From Diadema setosum (Eukaryota > Echinodermata > Echinoidea > Diadematoida > Diadematidae): a stretch of DNA of 64,000 nucleotides. Location of the stretch: the NCBI GenBank assembly GCA_033980235.1, contig CM067069.1, positions 33,777,041 through 33,841,040 on the forward strand. Reading direction: 5' to 3'. The notes beneath the pieces are model-generated. The model did no database searches and was not told where the DNA came from. It worked only from the letters and a program-made list of their open reading frames with translations. Both the position numbers and the translations under genes were made by a program. Below are positions 45,201 through 49,386 of this stretch, in pieces. Each line of letters starts with the position of its first letter. Position 1 is the stretch's first letter.

Positions 45201-48048
45201 CAGTGCAAGGTGTTTGGCTGTGGCAAGTTGCTGCCCAAGAACAGAGCCCTTATGGTGCACCACGCAGACGCCTGGTGTCCCATGATCCTTCTGATGAAGA
45301 CCTGCTTCACAGAGGAGGAGATCCATTATTTCAGCACCAAGGTAGGCAGTACGTCCTACTGTATGAGCTGAAATTTTTGCGGTGGTTTTATTTTCGCGAA
45401 TTTCGCGAACTGCCTTTGAACCACGAAAATAACAACAAATGAAAATAACAACGCGCGAATAAATAAGTTCAGTTAGACCCTCGCAACCGCAAAATTAACG
45501 ACACGGGAAAATGTCCTCCAAGTAGCAATTCGCGAAAATATCTGTACGCGAAAATTTCAGCTTTTACAGTAACTCATGCCAAATCATGTTCACTTTAGTG
45601 TGGTTCTAGTTAAGGAAACCAAAACCCAAAGAGCAATGTGAATTGAGTAAAAGCAGATCTACATTATGAGAACACATTAGTGAAAGTTTGAGAAAAATCA
45701 GACAGTGGATGCAAAAGTTACGAATTTTTAAATTTTGGGGATTGTAACGACTGGGTTAAGGAGACTACTTTGGTATAGTGACATCATGTGTGGACAACCA
45801 TGTATAAAAAATATAGAGAAAATTCAACATGCTTTCCCTTTTCTAGCTTAATGAAAAATCACTTGACTAACCTCTTTCAGGGGGTAGGGGGACTGATATT
45901 ACCTTTAACATATGTCAGTAACAAGTTGATGGAATGTATAATTTTTGTGAAAAAATGCATTTTTGTGGAATTTTTCTCTTATTTTCTTTATATTGTTGTC
46001 CACACATGACCTCATAAATTCTAGTAGTCTCCTTATCCAGTTATTACAACACCAAAACTCTATAAACATTTATAGCTTTTGCATCGTCCGATTTTCCTCA
46101 TGCTTTTACTGATGTGTTCTACAAATGTTGCTGCTTTCACTCAATCCATATTACTTGTTGGGTTTTGGTTTCCTTTGATAATAATTCACAGCATAGTGGA
46201 GGCTGGATTCACCATTTTTAATGGTAGTGTATGGTGTACAACACAAGAACATTCAGTATGATATGAATCATATCCATGTTACAAAATATAGTATACTCTC
46301 TACCACATCAAACCAAATTGCACAGTGATGTTGTGCAACACAATGTGTACATTTTTTTGGTGTAATGCGTATGGTACAATGGTCATCACTGAATCAAGGG
46401 AAGTTCAAGGCAATTTTTTCCCCCTTCGAACAGTGGCTTTTATTGGCCCATGCAAACCTCCCAACATGTGAGACCAAGCATGTTAATTATACACTAAACC
46501 ATGCAAAGTTACTAAACTCACTATTATCCATGGCAATAAGGACACATGTTTTACATGCTAAAACAAACATCAACCACACACACACACACCCACGCATACA
46601 CACACATTTCATGTAAAGACATAGAAGGAGATGATCATGGTTTCCACATACAATTGTAGCAGTTCCAATTTATTGGGTGAGCACAATATTTTTAACTGAC
46701 CTTACAGCAAGTGAGAAGTCTGTGCAAAGGCATTTGATGTGTGTGAAGAATGACAGACAGAATTCATTTTCTTGATCACCTTTAGAGACCATTATCACAA
46801 GAACTCTTGCTTCAAAGTTATAACAGTTATACAAATAAAGATCAAGTCAGGATGAAGATAGTAATATACAACATAAAGGTTTACAAATCAAGTGGGGAGA
46901 TGATGGGTGTATTACATGCTTTCTAAGATGTCATCAAATGAACCAGTAGAGGTGTCACATTTTTTCCCGCATTCATAATGTGATGTTCTACTGTTAAATG
47001 AGGAATGTTTGCGTGCAGTTTAATTTTGCAAATTTCGTTGGCGCCAACATTTGCAAATTGAATTGTCAACATGCAAAAATTCTTGCATACACAATATTCA
47101 TTGGAAGCCAGTGGCAATACGCAAAGATTTCATGCCGCGAGAAAGGCCTTCGGCTCCAATTTGCGAAATTTCCATGCTGCGAATATATCATGTTTTACAG
47201 TACATTCATTATTCTATACACAATATAATGTTGAACATCGTGTTTTTTTCTTTGCCTCATTGCAGGAGACTTGGGATGTTACCATCAAACGGGTTATGGA
47301 AACTGATAAAAAGAACGTGAAACACCTCATTGAGAGGTTGATTCACATCTTTCGTCACTTTGATTCCTCATCGCTGCCACCAGATTATGAGAAGGCTGAC
47401 CGTGAAGAACATGTTGATCATCAAGTGCTTCTGTCCCAACTCCTTGACAGTCAACTGCAAGTAATTGGACAACGGATAGAGCTGTTGCAGATGATTCAGG
47501 AGAGCCAAAGAAGAATCCAGGACCTTGAGTGCTCCCACAGTGGAGTCTTTCTCTGGAAGATTGACAACTACAGCCAGAGGAAGAAACAGGCAGCAACAAC
47601 CAATACGAAATCTATCTACTCCCCACCCTTCTTCACTAGCCAGTATGGCTACAAGCTGTGTGGTCAAGTGTTCTTGATGGGAGATGGTGTTGGCATAGGA
47701 ACCCACATCTCTCTCTTTCTGACCATCATGCGAGGGCCGTATGATGCCGTCCAGCCATGGCCATTCAAAGAGAAGATCACCTTCCAGCTGGTGAACCAGG
47801 CTGACCCCATCAACAGGAGCATCGTTGAATCGTTTCGGCCAGACCCAACAAGCTCCTCGTTCAAGCGACCAACTTCCGAGAGAAACATTGGAGCTGGATT
47901 TCCTCTCTTTGTCAAGATACAGCAGGTTGAAGATCTCAATCAAGGCTTTCTGAAGGATGATACCCTCTACTTGAAGATCATTTCTCAGACATCTGATGTA
48001 CCACAAACAAACCGTGTTCGGGGTGACATCTTGCCAGTAAGCTCCTAG
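2071..48048 (+). CDS. TRAF-family adaptor / RING protein gene, five recognised exons, spliced
   Basis: Joining 2081-2199, 22368-22431, 34090-34182, 45165-45341 and 47266-48048 gives an open 411-residue protein with matching phases at all four junctions. TRAF proteins are cytoplasmic trimeric adaptors that bind TNF-receptor or Toll/IL-1 receptor complexes through the MATH domain and signal to NF-kB and JNK, often as E3 ubiquitin ligases through the RING. Seen here: C3HC4 RING (Cys10, 13, 25, His27, Cys30, 33, 50, 53); zinc finger 1 (Cys79, 82, His94, Cys98); zinc finger 2 (Cys106, 111, His124/125, Cys130); helical coiled coil at about 200-238; TRAF-C/MATH at about 244-396. Vertebrate TRAF2/3/5 are longer (about 500 residues or more) with more zinc fingers, so this is a compact form or a phase-0 exon was missed. 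The MATH reads closest to TRAF2/3/5, with TRAF3-like wording such as IMRGPYDA, FKRP and KDDTLYLK. The subtype is not settled. Introns are about 20.2, 11.7, 11.0 and 1.9 kb. Confidence 0.9.
2452..2885. mobile_element. GC-rich foldback element with GCGTTCACATTG motif, 15-bp flanking direct repeats
   Basis: The inverted arms CCCCGCGTTCACATTG (2477-2492) and its exact reverse complement (2823-2838) bound a 362-bp GC-rich core with further copies of GTTCACA (2550, 2759). The near-identical direct repeats at 2452-2466 and 2871-2885 (14 of 15 bases, GAGACTCCAACYCCA) flank it like a target-site duplication. It has no coding capacity. It lies about 250 bp inside TRAF intron 1. Confidence 0.55.
2886..4220. 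other. TRAF intron 1, mostly unclassified sequence
   Basis: No exon is seen. There is a short direct duplication at about 3463-3513 (unit of about 30 bases containing AATTTCCTCACTTCATGTCT). A CpG-richer patch at about 3950-4200 (GCCGCTGCCGCCGC) stands out from its AT-rich surroundings but has no supported function. Confidence 0.4.
4221..4526 (+). repeat. tandem duplication, two units of about 148-158 bp
   Basis: Unit 1 (4221-4368) and unit 2 (4369-4526) align along their whole length. Both start GGCACGCAATGCGTC and end near ACCTATT(G/C)TAGGCGGG, differing by scattered substitutions and small indels. No protein function is apparent. Confidence 0.7.
4527..10010. other. TRAF intron 1, AT-rich, no gene seen
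   Basis: Open frames here are short and without recognisable domains. Holdings: C-run 5214-5225, a TTTG microsatellite at about 7799-7835, and a CpG-bearing patch at about 9140-9260. I see nothing else that supports a feature. Confidence 0.4.
10012..10165 (+). repeat. dispersed repeat R1 (CATCACAAAACCAACAAAAAG), copy 1
   Basis: It begins CCCTGCATCACAAAACCAAC and continues through CTGAAAGAG, TATAACTCAATT and GACTCTCCTA. The reverse complement of 30976-31082 aligns in the same order with small gaps. Related copies are at 10490-11275 (minus, interrupted) and 28612-28830 (plus). The family is unnamed. Confidence 0.55.
10490..11275 (-). repeat. dispersed repeat R1, copy 2, split by a 552-bp foldback element
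   Basis: Read on the minus strand, 11275-11152 followed directly by 10599-10490 aligns with the continuous plus-strand copy at 28612-28830. Shared landmarks are GAGGACT, TGGGTCAAC, TTTTCTGAAAGAGC, TACATTAT, AGTTTGGGATCAT and GTGTTTTCAG. The intervening 10600-11151 is a separate insertion. Confidence 0.65.
10600..11151. mobile_element. 552-bp foldback DNA transposon, family GACCCCG, copy A
   Basis: The termini GACCCCGTTTAGAGTGCG and the reverse complement of CGCACTGTAAACGGGGTC form an inverted repeat. The interior is GC-rich with repeated GCGTTTACACTG/GGCTCGGCC words and a smaller palindrome around GGCCAATTTTGGCC. Flanks GAA/CAA fit a degraded 3-bp target duplication, and the uninterrupted paralogous site at about 28727-28745 has the length expected of an empty site. 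It encodes nothing, so it is non-autonomous. Confidence 0.7.
11280..13068. other. TRAF intron 1, no gene seen
   Basis: AT-rich sequence with ACATGTAC words and A-rich runs (11927-11960). No exon, RNA gene or element boundary could be supported. Confidence 0.4.
13069..13620. mobile_element. 552-bp foldback DNA transposon, family GACCCCG, copy B
   Basis: Same length and orientation as copy A and alignable end to end, including the central TTTCAATATTTTGT and TGCTTGTAAA stretches and the GAGACCACCTCCAGAGCG segment. It starts GACCCCGTTTACAGTGCG. The right end has decayed to TAAATGAAGTC. GTA on both sides (13066-13068 and 13621-13623) is an exact 3-bp target-site duplication. Confidence 0.72.
13621..15282. 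other. TRAF intron 1, no gene seen
   Basis: AT-rich. T-runs lie at about 13690-13702 and 15080-15092, and an A-run at about 15248-15262. Nothing else can be supported. Confidence 0.4.
15283..15376. mobile_element. 94-bp TTAA-ended palindromic MITE (ACCCGTTGAGGACG family)
   Basis: It begins TTAACCCGTTGAAGACG and ends CGTCCTCAATGGGTTAA, an inverted repeat with TTAA at both outer ends. GTATACTCAGGACTC matches the arms of the other copies (near 62-154 and 37048-37140). Confidence 0.65.
15377..16380. repeat. TRAF intron 1; dispersed-repeat fragment at 16070-16290, rest unclassified
   Basis: The stretch around AAGGTCAC, GTCATTATCCAAACATTCCCTGA and CCGATTACATCGGCG resembles a decayed high-copy repeat, but there is no second copy in the window to align. 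It has no open frame with a known domain. Confidence 0.3.
16383..16470 (+). repeat. CAGGGTACC/GGAAAAGTCATGG repeat fragment
   Basis: It starts CCAGGGTACCCGTGG and carries GGAAAAGTCATGGAAA twice. A related fragment in the other orientation lies at about 20095-20172 (AGTCATGGAATTTTA ... GGAACCCTGG). CAGGG termini would fit a hAT-like element, but neither copy is complete. Confidence 0.4.
16490..17792 (+). mobile_element. Helitron/HINE-like element 1 with seven 160-bp core repeats
   Basis: In order: T-run; sub-terminal inverted repeat ATACCCCCGCC (16495-16505) matched by GGCGGGGGTAT (17749-17759); GGTC/GGGC microsatellite (16543-16582); seven tandem units of 159-163 bp; hairpin TCACCTAAGTGA; then ATTTCTAG and a T-run. 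Sub-terminal repeats, a GTC-type microsatellite, tandem core and a 3' hairpin before CTAG are the layout known for Helitron-related HINE elements. There is no Rep/helicase coding, so it is non-autonomous. Confidence 0.65.
16711..17690 (+). repeat. seven tandem units each with the X-box-like palindrome GTTGCCATGGTAAC
   Basis: TGCCATGGTAAC occurs at 16711, 16870, 17031, 17194, 17356, 17517 and 17677, spacing 159-163. In all seven the 14-mer GTTGCCATGGTAAC is unchanged while the rest of each unit has diverged. The 14-mer matches the RFX-factor X-box consensus (GTTNCCATRGNAAC). Binding is inferred, not shown. Confidence 0.75.
17800..19912 (+). mobile_element. 2.1-kb GGGCAAGTCC element, copy 1 (nine 15-mers)
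   Basis: It starts GGGCAAGTCCAAGATAA and ends with the reverse complement of the same word (one mismatch, GGACTTGCTC). It aligns along its length with the reverse complement of 38751-40805. The interior is AT-rich and non-coding. It has a tandem duplication of about 200 bp (19084-19284 and 19285-19480) and carries TGTCCCATACGTAAC or its reverse complement at 17991, 18155, 18324, 18344, 19481, 19496, 19511, 19708 and 19874. Flanks TGTA/TTTA may be a degraded 4-bp duplication. I cannot assign a superfamily. Confidence 0.75.
18560..18812 (+). mobile_element. half of a TTAA/AGGGATGGTACAG MITE nested in the 2.1-kb element
   Basis: TTAAAAGGGATTGTATAG, AATTCAACGTTTATTTGATGA and AAATGGCTGAGATATC align with the left half of the full copy at 60525-60910. 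The right half is missing. The same partial copy lies in the other 2.1-kb element (about 39850-40056), so it was captured before that element spread. Confidence 0.6.
20095..20172 (-). repeat. CAGGGTTCC/TCATGG repeat fragment, inverted
   Basis: It contains AGTCATGGAATTTTA and ends CAGGAACCCTGG, matching the fragment at 16383-16470 on the opposite strand over a short length only. Confidence 0.35.
20180..21684. other. TRAF intron 1, no gene seen
   Basis: A moderately GC-rich patch at about 20450-20590 and CG-bearing words at 21234-21300 interrupt otherwise AT-rich sequence. No exon or element boundary is supported. Confidence 0.35.
21688..22172. mobile_element. foldback element with repeated GCGTTTATCTAAC motif
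   Basis: The ends GGCTGCGTTT and AAACGCAGCC are inverted repeats flanked by AGT on each side, a possible 3-bp target duplication. GCGTTTATCTA recurs at about 21691, 21784, 21986 and 22092, and AAACGCGTTT-type palindromes fill the interior. In style it parallels the GCGTTTACACTG element at 10600 and the GCGTTCACATTG element at 2477. Confidence 0.55.
22368..22431 (+). CDS. TRAF exon completing the RING finger
   Basis: This is a 64-bp exon between an acceptor ending CATGTAG (22367) and the donor GTAAGT (22432). Its first base completes the split Lys40 codon left by the exon at 2199, and the remaining 63 bases encode 21 residues, ending in phase 0. Cys50-X2-Cys53 in the word SCYFCGK supplies the last zinc-ligand pair of the RING. 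The polypyrimidine tract is almost wholly a run of 16 C (22346-22361), which is unusual and likely to vary in length. Confidence 0.82.
22432..25050. other. TRAF intron 2, first part, no gene seen
   Basis: AT-rich. It holds a CA microsatellite (23662-23695) and TTGTAGAAGGGTCAGGATCC near 22977, the start of a word shared with 28080-28107. No exon is found. Confidence 0.4.
23662..23695. repeat. CA dinucleotide microsatellite
   Basis: Uninterrupted alternating CA for about 17 units. Confidence 0.95.
25051..25441 (-). mobile_element. decayed ORF with SGNH-esterase-like segment, probably transposon-derived
   Basis: One minus-strand frame reads YVGTNSLSSSVRNID, then KLYNLAREKYPTTKILLSGI and LARLGC, up to a stop at 25051. 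The GTN.LS...YP..KI.LSGI pattern is that of SGNH/GDSL-like domains found in LINE-encoded ORF1 and similar repeat ORFs; the GTND Asp is Ser here. An upstream frame (NLELDRNDAQVFVTLEQKI...VEKIEL) looks like a short coiled coil and is joined by a frameshift near 25275. I take it as a dead element protein. A decayed host exon is a weaker alternative, because the acceptor-like TTTCTTTTATAG precedes it. Confidence 0.45.
25667..25720. repeat. AAAAAC-type A-rich microsatellite
   Basis: CCCC then repeated AAAAAC/AAAACA units. It produces spurious Lys/Asn/Gln-rich open frames. Confidence 0.85.
25838..25860. repeat. G homopolymer run
   Basis: About 20 uninterrupted G at 25841-25860 after GGGA. It could form a G-quadruplex and its length is sequencing-uncertain. 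Confidence 0.9.
25861..26900. other. TRAF intron 2, no gene seen
   Basis: AT-rich with a short TTC run near 26799-26811. No supported exon. Confidence 0.35.
26908..27066. repeat. imperfect inverted repeat with loop of about 100 bp
   Basis: The arm at 26908-26935 (AGTTAGACCG...CTCTTCA) pairs with 27039-27066 (TGAAGAGACGGATACC...) at about 23 of 28 positions. The loop has a second short inverted pair (ATTGGGACA and TGTCCCAAT). It fits a small MITE or hairpin; no identity is assigned. Confidence 0.45.
27370..27448. repeat. 79-bp perfect palindrome (39-bp arms, 1-nt centre)
   Basis: The left arm at 27370-27408 and right arm at 27410-27448 are exact reverse complements, with a single T at 27409 between them. 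The arms are GC-rich compared with their surroundings. No mismatch is present, so it is either very recent, actively maintained, or a library/assembly artefact. Confidence 0.9.
27449..28610. other. TRAF intron 2, no gene seen
   Basis: Contains a second copy of TTGTAGAAGGGTCAGGATCC plus AGCAAA at 28080-28107 (compare about 22977-23004) and CG-bearing words at 28310-28400. No exon is supported. Confidence 0.35.
28612..28830 (+). repeat. dispersed repeat R1, uninterrupted copy
   Basis: Same landmarks in the same order as the minus strand of 10490-11275, without the 552-bp insertion. CTGAAAGAGC runs on within about 10 bases to TACATTATTC and AGTTTGGGATCAT. This is the paralogous empty site for the insertion at 10600. 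Confidence 0.6.
29090..30947 (+). mobile_element. Helitron/HINE-like element 3 (CTCACCTGAG family), copy 1
   Basis: The left end keeps AAGTGAGCTATTGCGATCGC and a CGTCCGGCGTCCGT microsatellite. The core repeats the word CTTGGCAGGTAGCATCCC at about 29213, 29536, 29695, 29870, 30019 and 30349, at intervals of about 160 or 325 bp. The right end has ACTCAGGTGAG and a GACCCCTGGGTC hairpin followed by TCTTGTTTTTT. It aligns with 52283-53387. It carries a nested palindromic MITE at 30529-30739. Confidence 0.62.
30529..30739. mobile_element. CGCG palindromic MITE, TACTGTAAAACA family, copy 1
   Basis: The ends TACTGTAAAACA and TGTTTTACAGTA are inverted repeats. The interior has GAATTTCGCGAGCGCC with near-complementary partners and repeated AATTCGCGAAAATTTCATGCC. 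It is about 211 bp and inserted inside the Helitron-like element. Confidence 0.72.
30976..31082 (-). repeat. dispersed repeat R1, copy 4
   Basis: Its reverse complement opens GCATCACAAAACCAACAAAA and aligns in order with 10012-10165, with gaps. Confidence 0.55.
31390..31789 (+). mobile_element. TTAA/AGGGATGGTA MITE, truncated copy
   Basis: AAAGGGATGGTATAATTGG, GAAATAGGACATAACATG, CATTCAAAGTTTA and CAGCCATTTCAAAACCAA match the full copy at 60525-60910 in order. The right terminus is missing and a CGCG MITE starts at once (31790). Confidence 0.62.
31790..31999. mobile_element. CGCG palindromic MITE, TACTGTAAAACA family, copy 2
   Basis: About 210 bp, over 90% like 30529-30739 by eye. The left end has decayed to TCTGTAAAGCG; the right end is TGTTTTACAGTA. 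Confidence 0.72.
32000..33483. other. TRAF intron 2, no gene seen
   Basis: A G-run lies at about 32223-32237, a GATAAT microsatellite at about 32590-32690, and an AAAG-type tract at 33052-33080. Otherwise AT-rich and unclassified. Confidence 0.4.
32590..32690. repeat. GATAAT microsatellite
   Basis: Imperfect repeats of GATAAT/GATGAT over about 100 bp. Confidence 0.85.
33484..33585 (-). CDS. candidate antisense internal exon, unknown protein
   Basis: On the minus strand, 102 bases lie between an acceptor-like TGTAGCAG and a donor-like GTGTTA. They are open in the frame that starts with two bases and ends with one, so intron phases are symmetric. The reading is GDALFREVLEKERQ followed by LKLSFEVMRRHRREVM, highly charged and helix-forming, and GC is well above the flanks. 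No partner exon was found, so it may be a nested antisense gene inside TRAF intron 2, a pseudoexon, or chance. I do not recognise the protein. Confidence 0.3.
33586..34089. other. TRAF intron 2, end
   Basis: Unclassified sequence with the palindromic words GATCATGTGATCATGATCATG at 33982-34006 region. The last 30 bases form the acceptor tract of the next exon. Confidence 0.35.
34090..34182 (+). CDS. TRAF exon, first half of zinc finger 1
   Basis: This 93-bp exon is phase 0 at both ends, with an acceptor ending CCACCAG at 34089 and donor GTAAAC at 34183. It encodes 31 residues, including HEAEDQ and the pair Cys79-X2-Cys82 followed by DWEG. HEAE...C..C.W/FEG is the usual wording at the start of a TRAF-type zinc finger. 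The His and last Cys come from the next exon. Confidence 0.83.
34566..34662 (+). repeat. tRNA-like (SINE-type) relic
   Basis: TTAGCTCATTGGG resembles a tRNA gene A-box, and about 70 bases on, GGTTTGATTTACAC resembles a B-box. Stems do not close well, so it is not a functional tRNA gene; a decayed tRNA-derived SINE is the best reading. Confidence 0.3.
34663..36212. other. TRAF intron 3, no gene seen
   Basis: AT-rich with ACATGTA-type words. No exon or element ends are seen. Confidence 0.4.
36213..37000 (+). mobile_element. 788-bp TTAA-bounded element with G-run/C-run ends, copy A
   Basis: Starts TTAACCCTAAAAAGAC and ends GTCTTTTTTAGGGTTAA, a terminal inverted repeat bounded by TTAA. Just inside are 31 G (36229-36259) and, at the far end, 13 C (36944-36956). 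It aligns with 49538-50326 over its length: CCCCTCGACRTTTCGCG, ATGACTTTTTTCTTTC, the ACAAAAACAAAAGGTC stretch and GCGAGATCT-like end. It has no coding frame. TTAA target use is typical of piggyBac- or Kolobok-type non-autonomous elements. Confidence 0.72.
37048..37140. mobile_element. 94-bp TTAA-ended palindromic MITE, copy 3
   Basis: TTAACCTGTTGAGGACGAG at the left and CTGTCCTCAACGGGTTGA at the right are inverted repeats. GTCCCGAGTATACTCAGG is retained. It follows the 788-bp element by only 47 bp. Confidence 0.65.
37141..38750. other. TRAF intron 3, no gene seen
   Basis: A C-run lies at 37846-37862. Open frames at 37330-37620 and 38085-38370 have no recognisable domain; they could be old LINE pieces but I cannot support that. 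Confidence 0.35.
38751..40805 (-). mobile_element. 2.1-kb GGGCAAGTCC element, copy 2 (eight 15-mers, 4-bp duplication)
   Basis: Terminal inverted repeat GGGCAAGTCCAAGATAA at 38751 and its exact complement ending at 40805. ATAC directly on both sides is a 4-bp target-site duplication. It is inverted relative to copy 1. The 15-mer GTTACGTATGGGACA (or complement) lies at 38775, 38943, 39134, 39149, 40258, 40278, 40447 and 40611, each at the place homologous to one in copy 1; the tandem cluster has two units here against three there. No protein is encoded. Confidence 0.78.
39850..40056 (-). mobile_element. half TTAA/AGGGATGG MITE nested in the 2.1-kb element
   Basis: The end ACTATACCATCCCTTTAA plus ACTTTGAATTCCTCTAG match the MITE on the opposite strand. 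Homologous to 18560-18812. Confidence 0.55.
41220..41665. mobile_element. 446-bp hAT-like MITE with CCTTATG direct repeats
   Basis: Terminal inverted repeats CAGGGCTCGACACTAAC and GTTAGTGTCGAGCCATG, flanked by the exact 7-bp direct repeat CCTTATG (41213-41219 and 41666-41672). The interior has many GGTGGCCC/GGGCCACC words forming nested hairpins. CAGGG ends and a 7-8 bp duplication fit the hAT group. No transposase. Confidence 0.7.
41673..42224. other. TRAF intron 3, no gene seen
   Basis: AT-rich, no supported feature. Confidence 0.35.
42225..42440. mobile_element. decayed CGCG-type palindromic repeat
   Basis: Words such as GTGAATATTTCGCAAATTTTGCGAG and TCGCGAATTTAACCACTCGAG resemble the TTCGCGAATTTCGCGAA cores of the nearby MITEs, but the ends are not conserved. 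Confidence 0.4.
42671..42885. mobile_element. CGCG palindromic MITE, TACTGTACGAGCTGAAATTT family, copy 1
   Basis: 215 bp. TACTGTACGAGCTGAAATTT at the left and its complement AAATTTCAGCTCGTACAGTA at the right are a 20-bp exact inverted repeat. The interior has repeated CGCGAAAAT(T/A) words. Confidence 0.8.
42886..44180. other. TRAF intron 3, no gene seen
   Basis: AT-rich; a short GAGGCTCG...CGAGCCTC palindrome near 43460-43482. No exon. Confidence 0.4.
44181..44366 (+). repeat. 104-bp tandem duplication
   Basis: ATGTAATTTG starts units at 44181 and 44285. Both contain GTGCCTTGAAA, AGCAAACCATA and AGGTCAAGTTACAGAGCTCT with few differences. Confidence 0.8.
44367..45164. other. TRAF intron 3, end
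   Basis: Unclassified. The final pyrimidine tract (TCTTTCTACCCCTATCTTCCAG) is the acceptor of the exon at 45165. Confidence 0.4.
45165..45341 (+). CDS. TRAF exon, end of zinc finger 1 and whole zinc finger 2
   Basis: This 177-bp exon is phase 0 at both ends, with acceptor TTCCAG (to 45164) and donor GTAGGC at 45342. It opens with NHERVC, giving His94 and Cys98 of finger 1. Then comes Cys106-X4-Cys111, His124/His125 and Cys130 of finger 2. GC content is clearly above the flanking intron. A palindromic MITE begins only 15 bases after the donor. Confidence 0.88.
45357..45571. mobile_element. CGCG palindromic MITE, TACTGTACGAGC family, copy 2
   Basis: 215 bp, aligned with 42671-42885. The left end is TACTGTATGAGCTGAAATTT and the right end AAATTTCAGCTTTTACAGTA. 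It sits 15 bp after the donor of the exon ending at 45341, without disturbing GTAGGC. Confidence 0.78.
45572..46988. other. TRAF intron 4, no gene seen
   Basis: AT-rich with a CA-type patch at about 46574-46608. No exon is supported. Confidence 0.4.
46989..47202. mobile_element. CGCG palindromic MITE, TACTGTAAAACA family, diverged copy 3
   Basis: TACTGTTAAATGAGGAATGTTTGCG to TGTTTTACAGTA aligns with 30529-30739, but many CG have become TG or CA, as expected from decay of methylated CpG. It ends 63 bp before the acceptor of the last TRAF exon. Confidence 0.65.
47266..48048 (+). CDS. TRAF terminal exon: coiled coil and MATH/TRAF-C domain
   Basis: The acceptor TTGCAG ends at 47265. The exon is open for 260 codons and stops with TAG at 48046-48048. 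The first 90 residues are helix-rich with heptad-like Leu/Ile spacing (LLSQLL, QRIELLQMI) and match the TRAF-N coiled coil. From about residue 244, GVFLWKIDNY starts the MATH domain; later landmarks are FFTSQYGYKLC, GDGVGIGTH, RPDPTSSSFKRP and FLKDDTLYLKI. In vertebrate TRAFs this domain trimerises and binds receptor tails. A tail of about 15 residues follows. Putting the coiled coil and MATH in one last exon is common for TRAF genes. Confidence 0.93.
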   Translation, partial: ETWDVTIKRVMETDKKNVKHLIERLIHIFRHFDSSSLPPDYEKADREEHVDHQVLLSQLLDSQLQVIGQRIELLQMIQESQRRIQDLECSHSGVFLWKIDNYSQRKKQAATTNTKSIYSPPFFTSQYGYKLCGQVFLMGDGVGIGTHISLFLTIMRGPYDAVQPWPFKEKITFQLVNQADPINRSIVESFRPDPTSSSFKRPTSERNIGAGFPLFVKIQQVEDLNQGFLKDDTLYLKIISQTSDVPQTNRVRGDILPVSS

Positions 48049-49185
48049 ACATCTGAATGCCAGTTTTGTGTGTTGTCTAGTGATAATCCTAGAATAGCCC
48101 AAAGTGAGTTTGAGTCAACCTCTTGCTAGCATTTTTTAGAACAGAGCAAGACCCATCTCTATTGAGACCCAAAGGAGTGGCTTAATAGAAAAAAACAAAA
48201 ACAAAAATGAACAAACAAAATAAAAAAACAAAACAACAAGAAAAAAAACAACAACAAAAAAGCCTTTTTCCAAGTGTAAATGGGATATTATATTTGAATA
48301 CATCAACAGCCTCTGGTTGTGCCTTTTCCCAACTACCCTTACTACATTGTGTAGAGGCACCCATGACCTGTAGGGGCTTTAAATACTTCCAGATTTCATG
48401 TTTGCAAGATACTGTCTGAGGAAAATGCAGAGTACAGTCCTTGCCCTTGCCTCCTTCACATGTGCACAGCAGGGTCTCTTGCATTGGATGCTGATAAGAC
48501 GTAGATGTAATTCAAAGCTTACGCAATAATATACAGCAATTCTCAATAATGCATTAACAATAACCTGGCATACAGTATTTTAATGTAATTTCCCACTTTG
48601 CATGTAATGAAGGTTTATTATGCTTTTACATTTGTAGGGTTGTAAATATGAAATATTTACAATGAATTTGACAAGCATGACATATGAGAAATATTTTGAA
48701 GACTTCATATTAATGCTTTTTATAATGATACATCTTTTGAGATTGCCATTTCATACATAGTTTTCTACCAAGAGAGTATGCATTTTTGGGTGAAAGAATA
48801 ATTGTGAGAGCAAAGAGATATTTTTATATGTACACAGCTCAAGGACAATTAAAAGAGCAAAAATTCATGTGAAAGAACATGGTGTGCAAGTGATGAAATG
48901 ATGAACTGCATGGGAAAATAATTTGTAGAAGATGGTAACAAATGATGTATATTTTTAATGAAATCTTGAAAGTCATTCCCTTGCCACATCGTACACGTAT
49001 ACCATAATGCAGTTCTTCATTGCATTAATATGAAAGATACAGATATTCTTTAATATTGATTTCACACCATTTTTTTCAAAGAGTTATCATGAGTGTGCTG
49101 CATAGTACTTGTGGTGAGTTGGAAGCATAATGTACATATCTGTGTGTATACATGTATATAATGTATTTATGTGTATATACCGTAT
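48049..49185 (+). other. probable 3' UTR / downstream flank of TRAF gene
   Basis: AT-rich sequence follows the stop codon. An A-rich, AAC-type stretch lies at 48187-48260. No other exon is seen. Candidate AATAAA signals occur only further on (49512-49517 and 51460-51465), so the true transcript end is not fixed. Confidence 0.4.
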
Positions 49186-49189
49186 TCGG

Positions 49190-49386
49190 GCAATTACCTC
49201 CAGAGGGCAATCACCCCCCGGCTAAATACTGGTTAGTGTGAGGTTAGAGTAAAGATTAGGATTAGGGTTAGGTTTAGGGTTAGGAGTTTGGGTTAGGGTT
49301 AAGATTAGGTTCACGATTAGGATTAGGATTAGGGCCAGTGAAGGCACCGGGGCAAATTGCCCAGGGGGTAATTGCCGTAGAGCCAT
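49190..49386. mobile_element. palindromic MITE with telomere-like TTAGGG core
   Basis: Left CGGGCAATTACCTCCAGAGG and right GGGGGTAATTGCC... (49367-49378) are inverted. Between them, about 49240-49336 is a degenerate array of TTAGGG/TTAGGA/TTAGTG units. It has no coding capacity. Confidence 0.6.

Noticed and set aside
47368..48102. Minus-strand open frame of 244 codons
   Set aside because: It is the antisense shadow of the TRAF terminal exon, whose plus strand has clear MATH motifs.
49240..49336. Interstitial telomere as a chromosome-fusion scar
   Set aside because: The array is bounded by inverted repeats of a MITE and is short and degenerate, so mobile origin is simpler.
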